DNA from: CBDFKU01 sp965248975
Lineage (GTDB): Bacteria; Chloroflexota; Dehalococcoidia; Lucifugimonadales; JAGWBF01
Assembly: GCA_965248975.1 (NCBI GenBank)
Contig: CBDFKU010000017.1
Coordinates: 124,001-188,000, forward strand
Length of the DNA stretch: 64,000 bases
Direction of reading: 5' to 3'
The position numbers and the translations under genes were made by a program. Below are positions 27,235 to 35,819 of this stretch, piece after piece. The notes beneath the pieces were generated by a model. It did not search any database and was not told the DNA's origin. It saw only the letters and a program-made list of their open reading frames with translations. Each line of letters opens with the position of its first letter. Position 1 is the first letter of the stretch.

Positions 27235-28521
27235 TCAGACTTGGGAGGCGGGTTGGCCCAGGGACCTGACCTGGCGGCTTCTGAGCCCGACCCCTACGGC
27301 CAGGGCCAGTACCAGCGCGCCCCCCACGGCAACAGCTCCCGGAGGACTGAAGTGGAAGGCGATCTGGCTGGACAGGAGGCCGCCCAACGGGACCATGCTC
27401 CAGGTTATGGAGTAGATCCCCATTACCCGGCCGCGGAACTGGTCTGGAACCATGAGCTGGAGCGTGACCATCACCCCCATCAGATAGATGGAGACGGACA
27501 TGTCCGCCAGGAAGAGCGTCACCATCGAGAGGCCGTAGTGACCGGCGTTCGCGGTCAGGGCGAATAGAATAAGGAACATGCCGAAAAAGGCCGCGCCTCC
27601 GATGACCACCCAACCCTTATACCGCTTACGGCTCAGGATGGCGCCCAGGATGATGCCTATCAGGCCGCCACAGCCGGCAACTCCCATCAGCCATCCCAGC
27701 TTCTCGGCCCCGATCTCCAGAACCTCATCGGCGAACACCGGCATAAGGAACACGTAGGAGATGCCGAACATGGAGTTGAAGAAGGTCATGCCGATCAGGA
27801 TGAGGAAGATGGGACGGTCTCTGACGAACTGGAAGCCGATCATGATCTCACTGAACACGCTTCCCCTGGCCCGCTCCACCGGCGCCATGGTCAAGGTCTG
27901 TGCCACCAGGGCCAGGAAGATGAAGCCCGCTGCGCTCAGGAAGATGGCGGAGGATATGTCGACCCTGCCCACCATCACCCCGGCGACGGCCGGAGCGAAG
28001 ATGCGGGTGCCTGTCCAGACACTGGAGTTCAAAGCCACAGCCGTCGAAAGGGCCTTTCGGTCCAGCAGTCTTGGGAAGATGCTTTGCCGGGTAGGTGTGT
28101 CGAAGGCTTGCATGGCGCCGATGAAGAAGGCCGCCACCAGGATGTGCCAACGCTCCACGGTGTCCAGGGTGGTGATGGTGCCCAGCGCTATCACGATGGC
28201 GCCGGTGGCAAGCTGGGTGAATCCCAGCAAACGCTTGGGGTCCAGTTTGTCCGCGAAGGCGCCGCCGAAAAGGTTCAACCCAATGGCAGGGACCGCGATG
28301 GCCGTTGTCATGTATCCCAGGTCCCTGGCGTCGCCGTCCAGCTCGTGGGCGATCAACCATCCCAGGCAGAACAGAACGAGCATCTGGTAGCTGGTGACCG
28401 AGGCTATCAGCCCAAACCAATAGTTACGGAACTGGGGATACTTCAGAGCGCCCGGGACGTGCACTCTGTCCATTAGAGGGGCGGCCGCTCCGGTCAACCG
28501 GGGTAGGTAGGTCCTGGCCAT
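27235..28521 (-). CDS. MFS transporter (MFS_3/EntS-like exporter)
   Basis: 428 residues with about 12 hydrophobic segments. Family-type features: start near 'FRNYWFGLIASVTSYQMLVL', 'GLNLFGGAFADKLDPKRLLG' (loop 2-3 motif A), 'AFDTPTRQSIFPRLLDRKAL', 'GYVFLMPVFADEVLEIGAEK'-like second-half start and 'PDQFRGRVMGIYSITWS'. The group includes enterobactin and macrolide exporters; the substrate here is unknown. It starts 4 bp after the stop of a 72-residue gene, so the two form a unit. Confidence 0.85.
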   Translation of the reverse strand: MARTYLPRLTGAAAPLMDRVHVPGALKYPQFRNYWFGLIASVTSYQMLVLFCLGWLIAHELDGDARDLGYMTTAIAVPAIGLNLFGGAFADKLDPKRLLGFTQLATGAIVIALGTITTLDTVERWHILVAAFFIGAMQAFDTPTRQSIFPRLLDRKALSTAVALNSSVWTGTRIFAPAVAGVMVGRVDISSAIFLSAAGFIFLALVAQTLTMAPVERARGSVFSEIMIGFQFVRDRPIFLILIGMTFFNSMFGISYVFLMPVFADEVLEIGAEKLGWLMGVAGCGGLIGIILGAILSRKRYKGWVVIGGAAFFGMFLILFALTANAGHYGLSMVTLFLADMSVSIYLMGVMVTLQLMVPDQFRGRVMGIYSITWSMVPLGGLLSSQIAFHFSPPGAVAVGGALVLALAVGVGLRSRQVRSLGQPASQV

Positions 28522-28525
28522 GGTG

Positions 28526-28744
28526 CTAGTCTTTCAGTGGGATCGAGCCCCAGTTTAGCTCGCCGGCGTCTTCGAGCAGCTTGCGCTCGGCGGCGATATC
28601 CCGGACCTGCAATAGTGTTGCGTTGACCTCGGGAGTTAATAATATCCAGTCGGGTCCCTCGGGTATCCAGTAGGGAGAGTTGATCCGCACAATCAGCTTC
28701 TCACGCTGATTGAGGTAGATGCCGAACTTGGAACCGCTCTGCAT
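28526..28744 (-). CDS. Hypothetical small protein
   Basis: 72 residues, not recognised. No signal or membrane segment. The sequence is rich in strands ('KFGIYLNQREKLIVRINSPY') with a Trp-Ile-Pro-Glu-Gly-Pro-Asp stretch. Start ATG 28744 with GGAGGGGCG upstream. It is 4 bp ahead of the MFS gene, so it may be a partner or simply a passenger. A 14-bp tandem repeat fills the gap between it and plsC. Confidence 0.55.
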   Translation of the reverse strand: MQSGSKFGIYLNQREKLIVRINSPYWIPEGPDWILLTPEVNATLLQVRDIAAERKLLEDAGELNWGSIPLKD

Positions 28745-28759
28745 CGCCCCTCCTTGGTC

Positions 28760-28811
28760 GGTATTCCGCGGTAGGTATTCCGCGGTAGGTATTCCGCGGT
28801 AGGTATTCCGC
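28760..28811. repeat. 14-bp tandem repeat, 3.7 copies
   Basis: GGTATTCCGCGGTA repeated three times exactly and a fourth time for 10 bases, ending on the plsC stop codon. Each unit carries the palindrome CCGCGG. Confidence 0.9.
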
Positions 28812-29479
28812 TAAAAGTCCAAGCCGACGGTGCTCATGGCCTCGGTGGGACCGTAGACGCCCCGATACCCTTCGGGCAGCATGTCTGCGATGCGCTGCAT
28901 GATCATGTCCGTTAAGTGCTCCAGTATCGGCCGGCTAAGCTTCCCCTCCATGACCGGAAGGCTGAAGGGCTGGCCTATCCTGATCTTGACGTGGCAGAGG
29001 GGGAAGGGGATCTGCCAGTAGCCCCCGACCTTCTCGGTGCCGGTGATCGCCACAGGGAGGATGGGGGCCTGGGACTTGGCTGCCAGGTACGCCACCCCGG
29101 GATGGGCCTTCTTCATTCCCTCGCCGCCACTCCGAGTTCCTTCCGGGAACAGCGCGATGGCCGCGTCTCGCTTGAGCAGCTCCAGGTTCCATCGGATGGC
29201 ATCGACACCGACGCTGTCCCGGTCCAGCGGGTGCACTCCGACCGCCGTCAGGAAGGAGGAGGCCACCGGATTTGCGAAGAGGCTGCGTTTGCCCATGAAA
29301 TGTAGCCTGCGAGGAATGCTGGCCACCAGGAAGGGGGGATCGGCGTTGCTGAGATGGTTGGACACCACGATCAGAGGCCCCCTTGGCGGCACCGACTCCT
29401 TAGCCTCGACCTCCCATTTGGCGAAGGCGCTAAAACACAGCTTGGCCAGGCTAACCCCCGATGCGTACGTTATTCCCAT
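28811..29479 (-). CDS. plsC: 1-acyl-sn-glycerol-3-phosphate acyltransferase
   Basis: 222 residues. Acylates lysophosphatidic acid to phosphatidic acid at the membrane. Acyltransferase motif HX4D as 'VVSNHLSNADPPFLV', substrate-binding 'MGKRSLFANP', 'ALFPEGTRSGGEG' and 'PILPVAITGTEKV' are all present in the expected order. It overlaps the end of cmk by 10 bp, a common bacterial pairing. Confidence 0.9.
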   Translation of the reverse strand: MGITYASGVSLAKLCFSAFAKWEVEAKESVPPRGPLIVVSNHLSNADPPFLVASIPRRLHFMGKRSLFANPVASSFLTAVGVHPLDRDSVGVDAIRWNLELLKRDAAIALFPEGTRSGGEGMKKAHPGVAYLAAKSQAPILPVAITGTEKVGGYWQIPFPLCHVKIRIGQPFSLPVMEGKLSRPILEHLTDMIMQRIADMLPEGYRGVYGPTEAMSTVGLDF

Positions 29480-30144
29480 CGGTCCTTCCCCAGTAGCTCC
29501 AGGACCTTCCCCAACACCCCGGTCTCGTCGATGTCCTCGGTGTCCAACACCACGGCGTCGTCCGCAGGGCGCAGGGGAGCGTGGGCCCGGCCCGTGTCGA
29601 GCTCGTCTCTGGCTACCAGGTCCTCCATCACCTGTGCGTAGTCCGCTTCCTTCCCACGTATCTCCATTTCCAATTGCCTACGCTTCGCCCTCTGAGAGGC
29701 CGAAGCAACCAGGAACAGCTTGAGGTCTGCCTGGGGCAACACTACCGTCCCGATGTCCCTACCCACCACTACGATCCCGCCCTCCCGGGCAATCTCCCTC
29801 TGCTGCTCCACCAGCGCCGAACGGACATCGGGTAGCCGCGCCACCAGGGAGGCTCCCCGCTCCACATCGGACCCCCGCAGCTCCTCGGAGAGCTCCCGTC
29901 CGTCCACGATCACCGTCCCATCGTCCAGGTCCTTGAGTCGTAGCGATGTGCTCCACGCCAGGCGCCCGATGGCACTCTCATCCTTAAGGTCAATGCCTTG
30001 GTCCAAGGCCAGCCAGGCCAGAGCCCGGTAAAGGATTCCCGTGTCCAGGAACCGGTATCGGAGCTCCTTGGAAAGCCTCCTACCAACCGTGGTCTTGCCC
30101 GCCGCCACAGGTCCGTCGATTGCTATAGTTAATGGCCTTGCCAA
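29470..30144 (-). CDS. cmk: Cytidylate kinase
   Basis: 224 residues from TTG 30144 (L-A-R-P-L-T-I-A-I-D); an ATG at 30180 is an alternative that adds 12 residues. Phosphorylates CMP and dCMP. Walker A 'GPVAAGKTTVGRRLS', 'FLDTGILYRALAWLAL' substrate-binding segment, 'VVVGRDIGTVVLPQADLKLF' and 'ASASQRAKRR' lid are typical. Divergent from the PAP2 gene. Confidence 0.93.
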   Translation of the reverse strand: MARPLTIAIDGPVAAGKTTVGRRLSKELRYRFLDTGILYRALAWLALDQGIDLKDESAIGRLAWSTSLRLKDLDDGTVIVDGRELSEELRGSDVERGASLVARLPDVRSALVEQQREIAREGGIVVVGRDIGTVVLPQADLKLFLVASASQRAKRRQLEMEIRGKEADYAQVMEDLVARDELDTGRAHAPLRPADDAVVLDTEDIDETGVLGKVLELLGKDRWE

Positions 30145-30347
30145 TATACCGCCCAGGCAGTGTAGTATGGAGGGCAACACATTTCACGGCCTACCCGGCG
30201 CCGATTTCGATTCGACTTTCCGGGCACGCCGAGGCTCCCAACACAGGATTTCGGCGCAAAGGCATCAGGTCGAGTCGAGGGATCGGAGATACCGTATCGC
30301 GAGGCGGCCATAAGAAGTATATATTACCGGAGCTGGGCTGTATAGAT

Positions 30348-30986
30348 TTGAACTCCGTATACAAGATCGTATCAGAGCGCGCCCCGATCATCGTGGTCCT
30401 TTGCGCAGTTGGGGGCCTCTGCTACCTCGCGGCCTCCTTTGAAACCTTCCCTGGCGACAGGGACGGCATCGTCAAGTTCCAGGCTCTGCGGACCCCTTGG
30501 CTGGACGACTTAGCTCACTTGGCCTCTCACCTAGCCAACGCTCTGACCGTTTTCATCTCGGTCGCGATCGCCGCGGTGGTTTTTTGGGTGTTGAAACGAA
30601 GGGCCGACACCGCGGCCGTACTGCTTGTTCTCGTAGCCGACGGGCTCAATCAGGTGTTGAAGCAGCTGGTAGGTCGATCGAGGCCCGATTTTGCTATTAT
30701 CGAGTCTCTGCCGGGGAGCCCGGCATTCCCCAGCGGGCACGCATTCCACGTATTTCTCTTTTTGAGTCTGCTCGTGGTCATCGCCGGCGAGGTCGTAGGG
30801 CCACCATGGTTGCGGCGGGGCATCCAGGGAATGCTGGTGTTCATGATCCTGGCCTGCGGCGCTTCCAGGGTGTATCTGGGAGTCCATTGGCCGAGCGATG
30901 TGGTGGGAGGATTCCTGCTGGCCGGGCTGGTGCTGGTCCCCATCCTTCGAGCGCGTAAAAAGCTTCTTTCTCGGGTCCCACAGTAA
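30348..30986 (+). CDS. PAP2 family phosphatase
   Basis: About 212 residues from TTG 30348, an approximate start (weak ribosome-binding site; the longer frame overlaps cmk on the other strand). Membrane phosphatase with the three PAP2 motifs: K-x6-RP as 'KQLVGRSRPDF', PSGH as 'FPSGHAFH', and SR-x5-H-x3-D as 'SRVYLGVHWPSDV'. About five membrane segments. Probably dephosphorylates undecaprenyl pyrophosphate or phosphatidyl substrates. Confidence 0.85.
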   Translation: MNSVYKIVSERAPIIVVLCAVGGLCYLAASFETFPGDRDGIVKFQALRTPWLDDLAHLASHLANALTVFISVAIAAVVFWVLKRRADTAAVLLVLVADGLNQVLKQLVGRSRPDFAIIESLPGSPAFPSGHAFHVFLFLSLLVVIAGEVVGPPWLRRGIQGMLVFMILACGASRVYLGVHWPSDVVGGFLLAGLVLVPILRARKKLLSRVPQ

Positions 30987-31064
30987 TTGTTTTCCCGTCT
31001 AGGAGCCGGTTAGACTGAGCTTGCTGTACCGGGCTAACTTAGGCTCCGGACTACGGGAGGCATC

Positions 31065-31553
31065 ATGAACTGGCTCGATATAGTGATATTAGTGACCCTC
31101 GGAATCGTCGCCCTGACGGGACTGAGGATGGGCGGGGTCCATCTGGGTGTGGCGGCCGCGGGCATCGTGGTGGGCATCGCACTGGCCAGTCGGCTGCACT
31201 ACGACCTAGAGCCGGTGTTCTCACCCTTCATCGACAGCGAAGATGGCGCAGAAGTGGCGGCCTTCGTAGCCATCTTCGTGCTGGTTCTGCTTGTATCGGT
31301 TGTTGTTGCCCAGATAACCCGAAAGATCCTAAGTAGTGTCATGTTGGGGTGGACCGACAAGGTGGCGGGCCTGGGTCTGGGAGTGGTGGTAACTTTCGCC
31401 GCGGGCTCCGCGATACTCTCCATGGTCCAGAGCCATCCCGTGCTCGGCCTGGAGGCGACCATCGATGAGTCGACGATGGGCTCCTTCCTGGCAGACAACT
31501 TCGACACCGTGCTGCGGGGGCTCAAGTTCGTCCCCAGCGACCTGGGCACCTAG
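31065..31553 (+). CDS. CvpA family membrane protein
   Basis: 162 residues with four predicted membrane helices in the CvpA order: 'NWLDIVILVTLGIVALTGLR' start, 'GVAAAGIVVGIALASRL', 'VAAFVAIFVLVLLVSVVVAQ', 'AGLGLGVVVTFAAGSAI'. The family includes colicin V production protein; its cell role is not settled. ATG preceded by GGGAGG at five bases. Single gene or linked to the PAP2 gene 78 bp upstream. Confidence 0.85.
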   Translation: MNWLDIVILVTLGIVALTGLRMGGVHLGVAAAGIVVGIALASRLHYDLEPVFSPFIDSEDGAEVAAFVAIFVLVLLVSVVVAQITRKILSSVMLGWTDKVAGLGLGVVVTFAAGSAILSMVQSHPVLGLEATIDESTMGSFLADNFDTVLRGLKFVPSDLGT

Positions 31554-31693
31554 TCTCCTAAATTTGCGATTCGTCCGGTAGTCTGACGACAATGGCCGCG
31601 CTTCCGCTCATGGTTCGACAAGCTTGTATCATGAACGGGTTTTCGTTCCCCTCTCACTCTGAGCCTGGCTTCGTTTCCCTCGCTCACCCTGAG

Positions 31694-31750
31694 CCCTTCG
31701 AAGGGTCTCTACCTCAGATGTGGATTTTCGGGGCTCAGGGCAAGAGCCCC
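31694..31750. repeat. Type B interspersed palindromic repeats
   Basis: The 288-bp gap holds no gene. CCCTTCGAAGGG (31694-31705) is a perfect palindrome inside CCCTGAGCCCTTCGAAGGGT; GGGGCTC-AGGGCAA-GAGCCCC (31730-31750) is a hairpin. Related copies lie in ileS (10685-10704) and near 43255. Confidence 0.6.
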
Positions 31751-31829
31751 TCGAGGCTGTACGAGGCAATCTTCGTTGCGTCCGTCGCATTCCCGGCTTC
31801 CGTCTGGTGAAAAACCGCGCCGGTAGTAT

Positions 31830-31835
31830 TATAAT
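31830..31835 (+). promoter_or_regulatory. -10 element directly before HNH start, leaderless transcript likely
   Basis: Consensus TATAAT ends 6 bases before ATG 31842, so transcription should start at or next to the A of the start codon. There is no Shine-Dalgarno sequence. Confidence 0.5.
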
Positions 31836-31841
31836 TACCTC

Positions 31842-32353
31842 ATGCTGAATTCGTCGGTTCTGGTGTTGAACCTGGACTACGAGCCCATAAACGTCTGCAA
31901 CGCCAAACGGGCCGTGATTCTGCTTGGAAAGGGAAAGGCCGAACAGCTGGAGAATGGCCGGGGCGAGATCCACACGCCGTCATCACCGTCCCCGTTCCCT
32001 CGGTCATCCGCTTAGGCTACCTGGTCCGCCGTCCCTTCGCCCAGCGTAAGCTCTCCAAGAAGGAGATCTTTCTGCGGGATAGGTACACCTGCCAGTACTG
32101 CGGCCTGCGCACCCGGGAGCTGACCCTGGACCACGTCAAACCGCGTCGTCAGGCCGGAGACCACTCCTGGGAGAATATGGTCAGCGCCTGTACACCTTGC
32201 AATCGACGCAAGGCCGACCGCACCCCGGCGGAGGCCGGCATGACCCTCAACAAGCGACCCAAAGCGCCCTACCCTAGTCCCTACTACGTCCTTCATAACC
32301 GGAATATTCTGGACGAGTGGCGCAAGTTCGTACCCTGGGTGGACTTCGACTAA
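31842..32353 (+). pseudogene. HNH endonuclease, frameshifted
   Basis: First frame: 'VLVLNLDYEPINVCNAKRAV' and 'ILLGKGKAEQLENGRGEIHT', the normal N-terminus of a widespread HNH family. It shifts near 31976 and continues in the next frame: 'VITVPVPSVIRLGYLVRRPF', 'IFLRDRYTCQYCG' (zinc CxxC), 'LTLDHVKPRRQAGDHSWEN' (catalytic His-Asp-His region), 'CTPCNRRKADRTPAEAGM' and a normal end at 32351-32353. One added G after ACACG restores about 170 residues. Function of the family: probable DNA nuclease of unknown role. Confidence 0.85.
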
Positions 32354-32377
32354 GGGCCTGAGTAAGGCCGTGACCCG

Positions 32378-33185
32378 TTAGTTCTTCGAGGTGGCGTACC
32401 GGATGATCTCCGCCAGGGGCAGATCTCGGACCACCTCGTAGCCATAGATCAAAGACACGGTCTCCTTCATCCGGTGCCCCACGATCACCCTGGCGTCTCC
32501 GTAGGCCGCCCCTACCCGGTCACCCATTTTCGGCAGCGCCCGGTTTATCTCGCGGTACCGCTCGTACTCGAACTTCAGGCAACAACATAGGCGTCCGCAC
32601 TGTCCTGCCAGGCCTCGGCGCTGACGGGCAGAGCCTGCTCCTTGGCCATACGGACCGTGACCGTAGTGAACTCGGTGAGCCAGTCGAGCAGCAGAGCGCC
32701 ATGCCGCACCTCCCCAGGCCGCCGATGAGCTTGGCCTCGTCCCTGGCGCCCACCTGCCTCAGCTCCACCCGGCAGCGAAGGCTGGCTCCCAGCTGCCGGA
32801 TCAAAGGTCGGAAGTCCATCCGCTCTTCTGAGCCGAAGGAAAAGATACACCGGAGGCCGTCGAAGGTGTAGTGGGCGTCCATCATTTTGTAAGGAAGGCC
32901 TAGCTCCCTCGCTAGACCCTTGGACAGCTTCAGCGCCTGCTCTTCCAGGGCATTTAGCTCGTCCCTGCGCGCAGGTGCTGTTCGGTGGTTCTGCGCACCA
33001 CGGGCCCCAGCTGCTCCGGGGGCTGGCTGTGGACCAACTCCATGGGCTCCTTCACGATCCAGCCCAACTCCTGGCCCTTTCGGTTCCGACGATCACATGG
33101 TCTTCGTTCGGAAGGTCCAGGTCACCGGGATCCTAGTAAGAGATCCTGTCCGCGCGGCGAAACCTACCCCCACGACTTTACTCAT
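32378..33185 (-). pseudogene. PSP1/YaaT family protein with several frameshifts
   Basis: PSP1-type protein normally adjacent to holB. Starts ATG 33185 (MSKVVGVGFARTG), overlapping the holB stop by 8 bp. The family then continues in pieces in different frames: 'DPGDLDLPNEDHVIVGTERA', 'ELGWIVKEPMELVHSQPPEQ', 'MMDAHYTFDGLRCIFSFGSE', 'GARDEAKLIGGLGRCG' with 'ALCCST', 'LTEFTTVTVRMAKEQALPVS', 'GQCGRLCCCLKFEYERYREI', and the tail ending TAA at 32378. At least five length errors of one base are needed. The coding content is complete, so base-calling failure is as likely as decay. Confidence 0.8.
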
Positions 33186-34203
33186 GGACTCTCGTCCCTT
33201 GGCTCGGCAGCCTCATCATCAGCACCTCCAGGGCCAGGCGGGCGTTGGCGTTGGCGTCCAAGGCATCGAAGGTCGTCATGATCGCTTTGATGGCACCGAC
33301 AACCTGGACTGTGGTGAGGCCGGCGGCCGAGTCCTTCAGAGCTTCGATCCGATCCAGGTTGTGCACGAAATCCTCTGCGCCCTCTTTCACCAGGAGCAGG
33401 TCCCTCCACCATCGAAGCCACAGGTCCAGCACCCAGGAGGTCGTGTCGTGGCTCTTGTAGTGGCTGGAAGCCAGCTCGGAGGCGTAACCGAACTTCTCTT
33501 CCATGGTAGTCGTGGTGAGCCCGGCGGCCCGATCCACCTCCTGGTTTCTCTCTTCCATGATGGAGGGGTCGCCGATAGCCGACAGTGCCCACCCCGGCCT
33601 GCCACCGGACAGCCGGGCGAGCAGCTCCGCCTCCCCACGATCGATGGAGTGGGCCTCAGCCAGCTCCGTGGCCAGATCCGTCCAGGGCATCGGTCTCAAC
33701 TCGAGTCGTCGGCACCGAGAGCGGATCGTTGGGAGCAGGGCGTCCTCGTGCGAGGCTAAGAGGACTATCATGACTTGTGGGGGAGGCTCCTCCAGGATTT
33801 TCAGGAGGGCGTTGGATGCCTCCTCGCTCATATGCTCCGCGCCGTCGAACACGTACACCCGGGAGCTTCCTTCGTAGGGTTTCAACCCGGCCTGGCGCTG
33901 GGCCTCCCTTACGTCGTCGATGCCGATCTCACGCCGTTGGGACCCCCCTGTCCGGTCGGGGTTCACCCCTATGACCAGCACGTCGGCGTGCTGGCCGGCG
34001 GCGACGCGCCGGCACTGAGAGCACTCGCCGCATGGGGCGCCATCGGGGGACAGGCAGTTGACCGCCTGGGCCATGGCCACAGCCAGGGTGCCTTTGCCCA
34101 CTTGTGGAGGCCCCACCAGCAGATAGGCATGGGCCTGGAGACCCTCGCCAAAGCTTCGGTCCAACTCCTTGAGCACGGGCCCCTGGCCCATCATCTGCCA
34201 CAT
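33178..34203 (-). CDS. holB: DNA polymerase III subunit delta' (clamp loader)
   Basis: 341 residues. AAA+ protein of the clamp loader: Walker A-like 'VGPPQVGKGTLAVAMAQAV', zinc module 'CGECSQCRRVAAG', 'SSRVYVFDGAEHMSEEASNA' (Walker B region), 'LLKILEEPPPQVMIVLLA' and sensor 'LLPTIRSRCRRLEL'. The C-terminal third is the helical collar domain. Its stop overlaps the psp1 start, as in many genomes. Intact although its downstream neighbour is full of indels. Confidence 0.93.
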   Translation of the reverse strand: MWQMMGQGPVLKELDRSFGEGLQAHAYLLVGPPQVGKGTLAVAMAQAVNCLSPDGAPCGECSQCRRVAAGQHADVLVIGVNPDRTGGSQRREIGIDDVREAQRQAGLKPYEGSSRVYVFDGAEHMSEEASNALLKILEEPPPQVMIVLLASHEDALLPTIRSRCRRLELRPMPWTDLATELAEAHSIDRGEAELLARLSGGRPGWALSAIGDPSIMEERNQEVDRAAGLTTTTMEEKFGYASELASSHYKSHDTTSWVLDLWLRWWRDLLLVKEGAEDFVHNLDRIEALKDSAAGLTTVQVVGAIKAIMTTFDALDANANARLALEVLMMRLPSQGTRVHE

Positions 34204-34290
34204 GATCCCATTATGACATTTCAGCGGGGGTTGTGCAAAAAGGCGGCGCCTCGATTAGGTCGGATTCTACCGAAGAGGCTCGAAGTGTAC

Positions 34291-35604
34291 TCAGACCACG
34301 TCGTACTGCATCATATCCTGGTAGCTTTCGCGGCGACGGATCAACCTGGCCTGGCCGTCTTTCACCAGGGCTATGGCAGGGCGGGGAATAAGGTTGTATG
34401 GGCTGGCCATGGCCAGACAGTAAGCCCCTGCGGCCGGTATCGCTATTACATCCTCCGCCTCGATCTTGGGGAGGGTTATGTCTCGCACCAGCATGTCCCC
34501 CGATTCGCAGAACTTCCCGGCTACGGTGACCCGCTCGATCGGCTCCTGGTCCATCTTTCCGGCGACCACAGCCTCGTAGGCCGCCTCGTACAGTGCGGGC
34601 CGGATGTTGTCTCCCATGCCGCCGTCCACCGACACGTACTTGCGTACGCCCGGTATGTCCTTCACCGCCCCCACCCGGTAGAGAGCCACACCTGCCGGCC
34701 CCACTATGGACCTACCTGGCTCCACCACAAGCCGTGGCGTCTCCATCCCGAGGGTCTCGCAGGTGGCCGCCATGGCGGAGATGATGACCTGGGCGTATTC
34801 GCCGACGGGCGGGGGCTCCTCGTCCCGGGTGTAGGCGATGGCAAACCCGCCGCCGGAGCCGATCTCCTGGAGGGCGAAGCCGTCTTTTCTGAAGCCGGAG
34901 GCGAAGGTCAAAACCCGCTCCATGGCGACGCGGTAGGGGTCCAGCTCGAAGAGCGAGGAGCCCAGGTGGAAGTGTAGCCCCACCAGCTTCAGACCCGCAG
35001 ACCCCAGCGCCATCCGGATCGCTTCCTCGGCCTGGCCCGTCTCTATCGGGAAGCCGAACTTGCTGTCCAGGATCCCGGTGGTTAGATGGGCATGGGTGTG
35101 GGGGTCCACCCCGGGGGATACCCTGACCAGGATCTGCTGGACCACGCCCAACTCCCGGGCCAGGCGGTCCAACAGCTCCAGCTCATGGAAGCTGTCTACC
35201 ACCACCCGCCCGATGCCCCAATCCAGCGCTTCCCTCAGCTCTTCGGGCCCCTTGTTGTTGCCGTGGAAGTAGACCGCCTGGGGAGGGAACTCGACGGCCC
35301 GGGCCACTGCCACTTCCCCGCCGGAGACTACGTCAAGTCCCAGGCCCTCTTCCATGAATATGCCGGCCAGAACCGGGTTTATGAAGGCCTTGCAGGCGTA
35401 GATTACGCTGGTCTCCGGGTGACGGCTACGGAACTCCCGGATGAACTCCCGGCACCGGTTCCTCAACGTTTCCTCGTCGAAGACGTACAGGGGCGTGCCA
35501 AACCGGTCGGCCAACTCCAGGGCGTCGCACCCCCCGATGGCCAGGTGTCCCTGAGCATTGACCTGTGTGGTGTCCGGGAAGACTTTGCTCTGTGCCTGCA
35601 GCAT
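34291..35604 (-). CDS. lysA: Diaminopimelate decarboxylase
   Basis: Start set at ATG 35604 (M-L-Q-A-Q-S-K-V-F), giving 437 residues; the longer frame covers another gene's tail. PLP enzyme that makes lysine from meso-diaminopimelate. PLP lysine in 'TSVIYACKAFINP', glycine-rich phosphate loop 'EIGSGGGFAIAYTR', 'VVEPGRSIVGPAG', and dimer-interface Cys in 'VAGKFCESGDMLVRD'; the C-terminal 'AAGAYCLAMASPYNL' is typical. GAGGAG lies 11 bases upstream. Confidence 0.95.
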   Translation of the reverse strand: MLQAQSKVFPDTTQVNAQGHLAIGGCDALELADRFGTPLYVFDEETLRNRCREFIREFRSRHPETSVIYACKAFINPVLAGIFMEEGLGLDVVSGGEVAVARAVEFPPQAVYFHGNNKGPEELREALDWGIGRVVVDSFHELELLDRLARELGVVQQILVRVSPGVDPHTHAHLTTGILDSKFGFPIETGQAEEAIRMALGSAGLKLVGLHFHLGSSLFELDPYRVAMERVLTFASGFRKDGFALQEIGSGGGFAIAYTRDEEPPPVGEYAQVIISAMAATCETLGMETPRLVVEPGRSIVGPAGVALYRVGAVKDIPGVRKYVSVDGGMGDNIRPALYEAAYEAVVAGKMDQEPIERVTVAGKFCESGDMLVRDITLPKIEAEDVIAIPAAGAYCLAMASPYNLIPRPAIALVKDGQARLIRRRESYQDMMQYDVV

Positions 35605-35630
35605 TACGGCCGCTTCTCCTCGATTTTCGT

Positions 35631-35819
35631 TCAGGCGCCTATCAGCTTGCCCCGCCTCCACAGTCCGTAAGCCACCGCCATTCCCGCTATCCAGAAGGGG
35701 CTGAATATGCCCAGCCAGATCCCGCCCGCGGCTATCCCCCGGCCCGCCGACGCCAGGGCTCCCACCGCACCACCGGTGGCGTCGCCGGAGCTCCAGGCGG
35801 AGGCTTCCAGCACCGAGAC
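35631..35819 (-). pseudogene. Severed C-terminal membrane segment of the DUF4349 protein
   Basis: In frame with and directly after the TAG of the preceding gene; reads VSVLEASAWSSGDATGG, then a hydrophobic helix 'GIWLGIFSPFWIAGMAVAYG' and the basic end LWRRGKLIGA. This is the membrane anchor plus positive tail expected at the end of DUF4349 proteins. With a sense codon (CAG) at 35820-35822 the full protein would be 539 residues. Confidence 0.65.
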
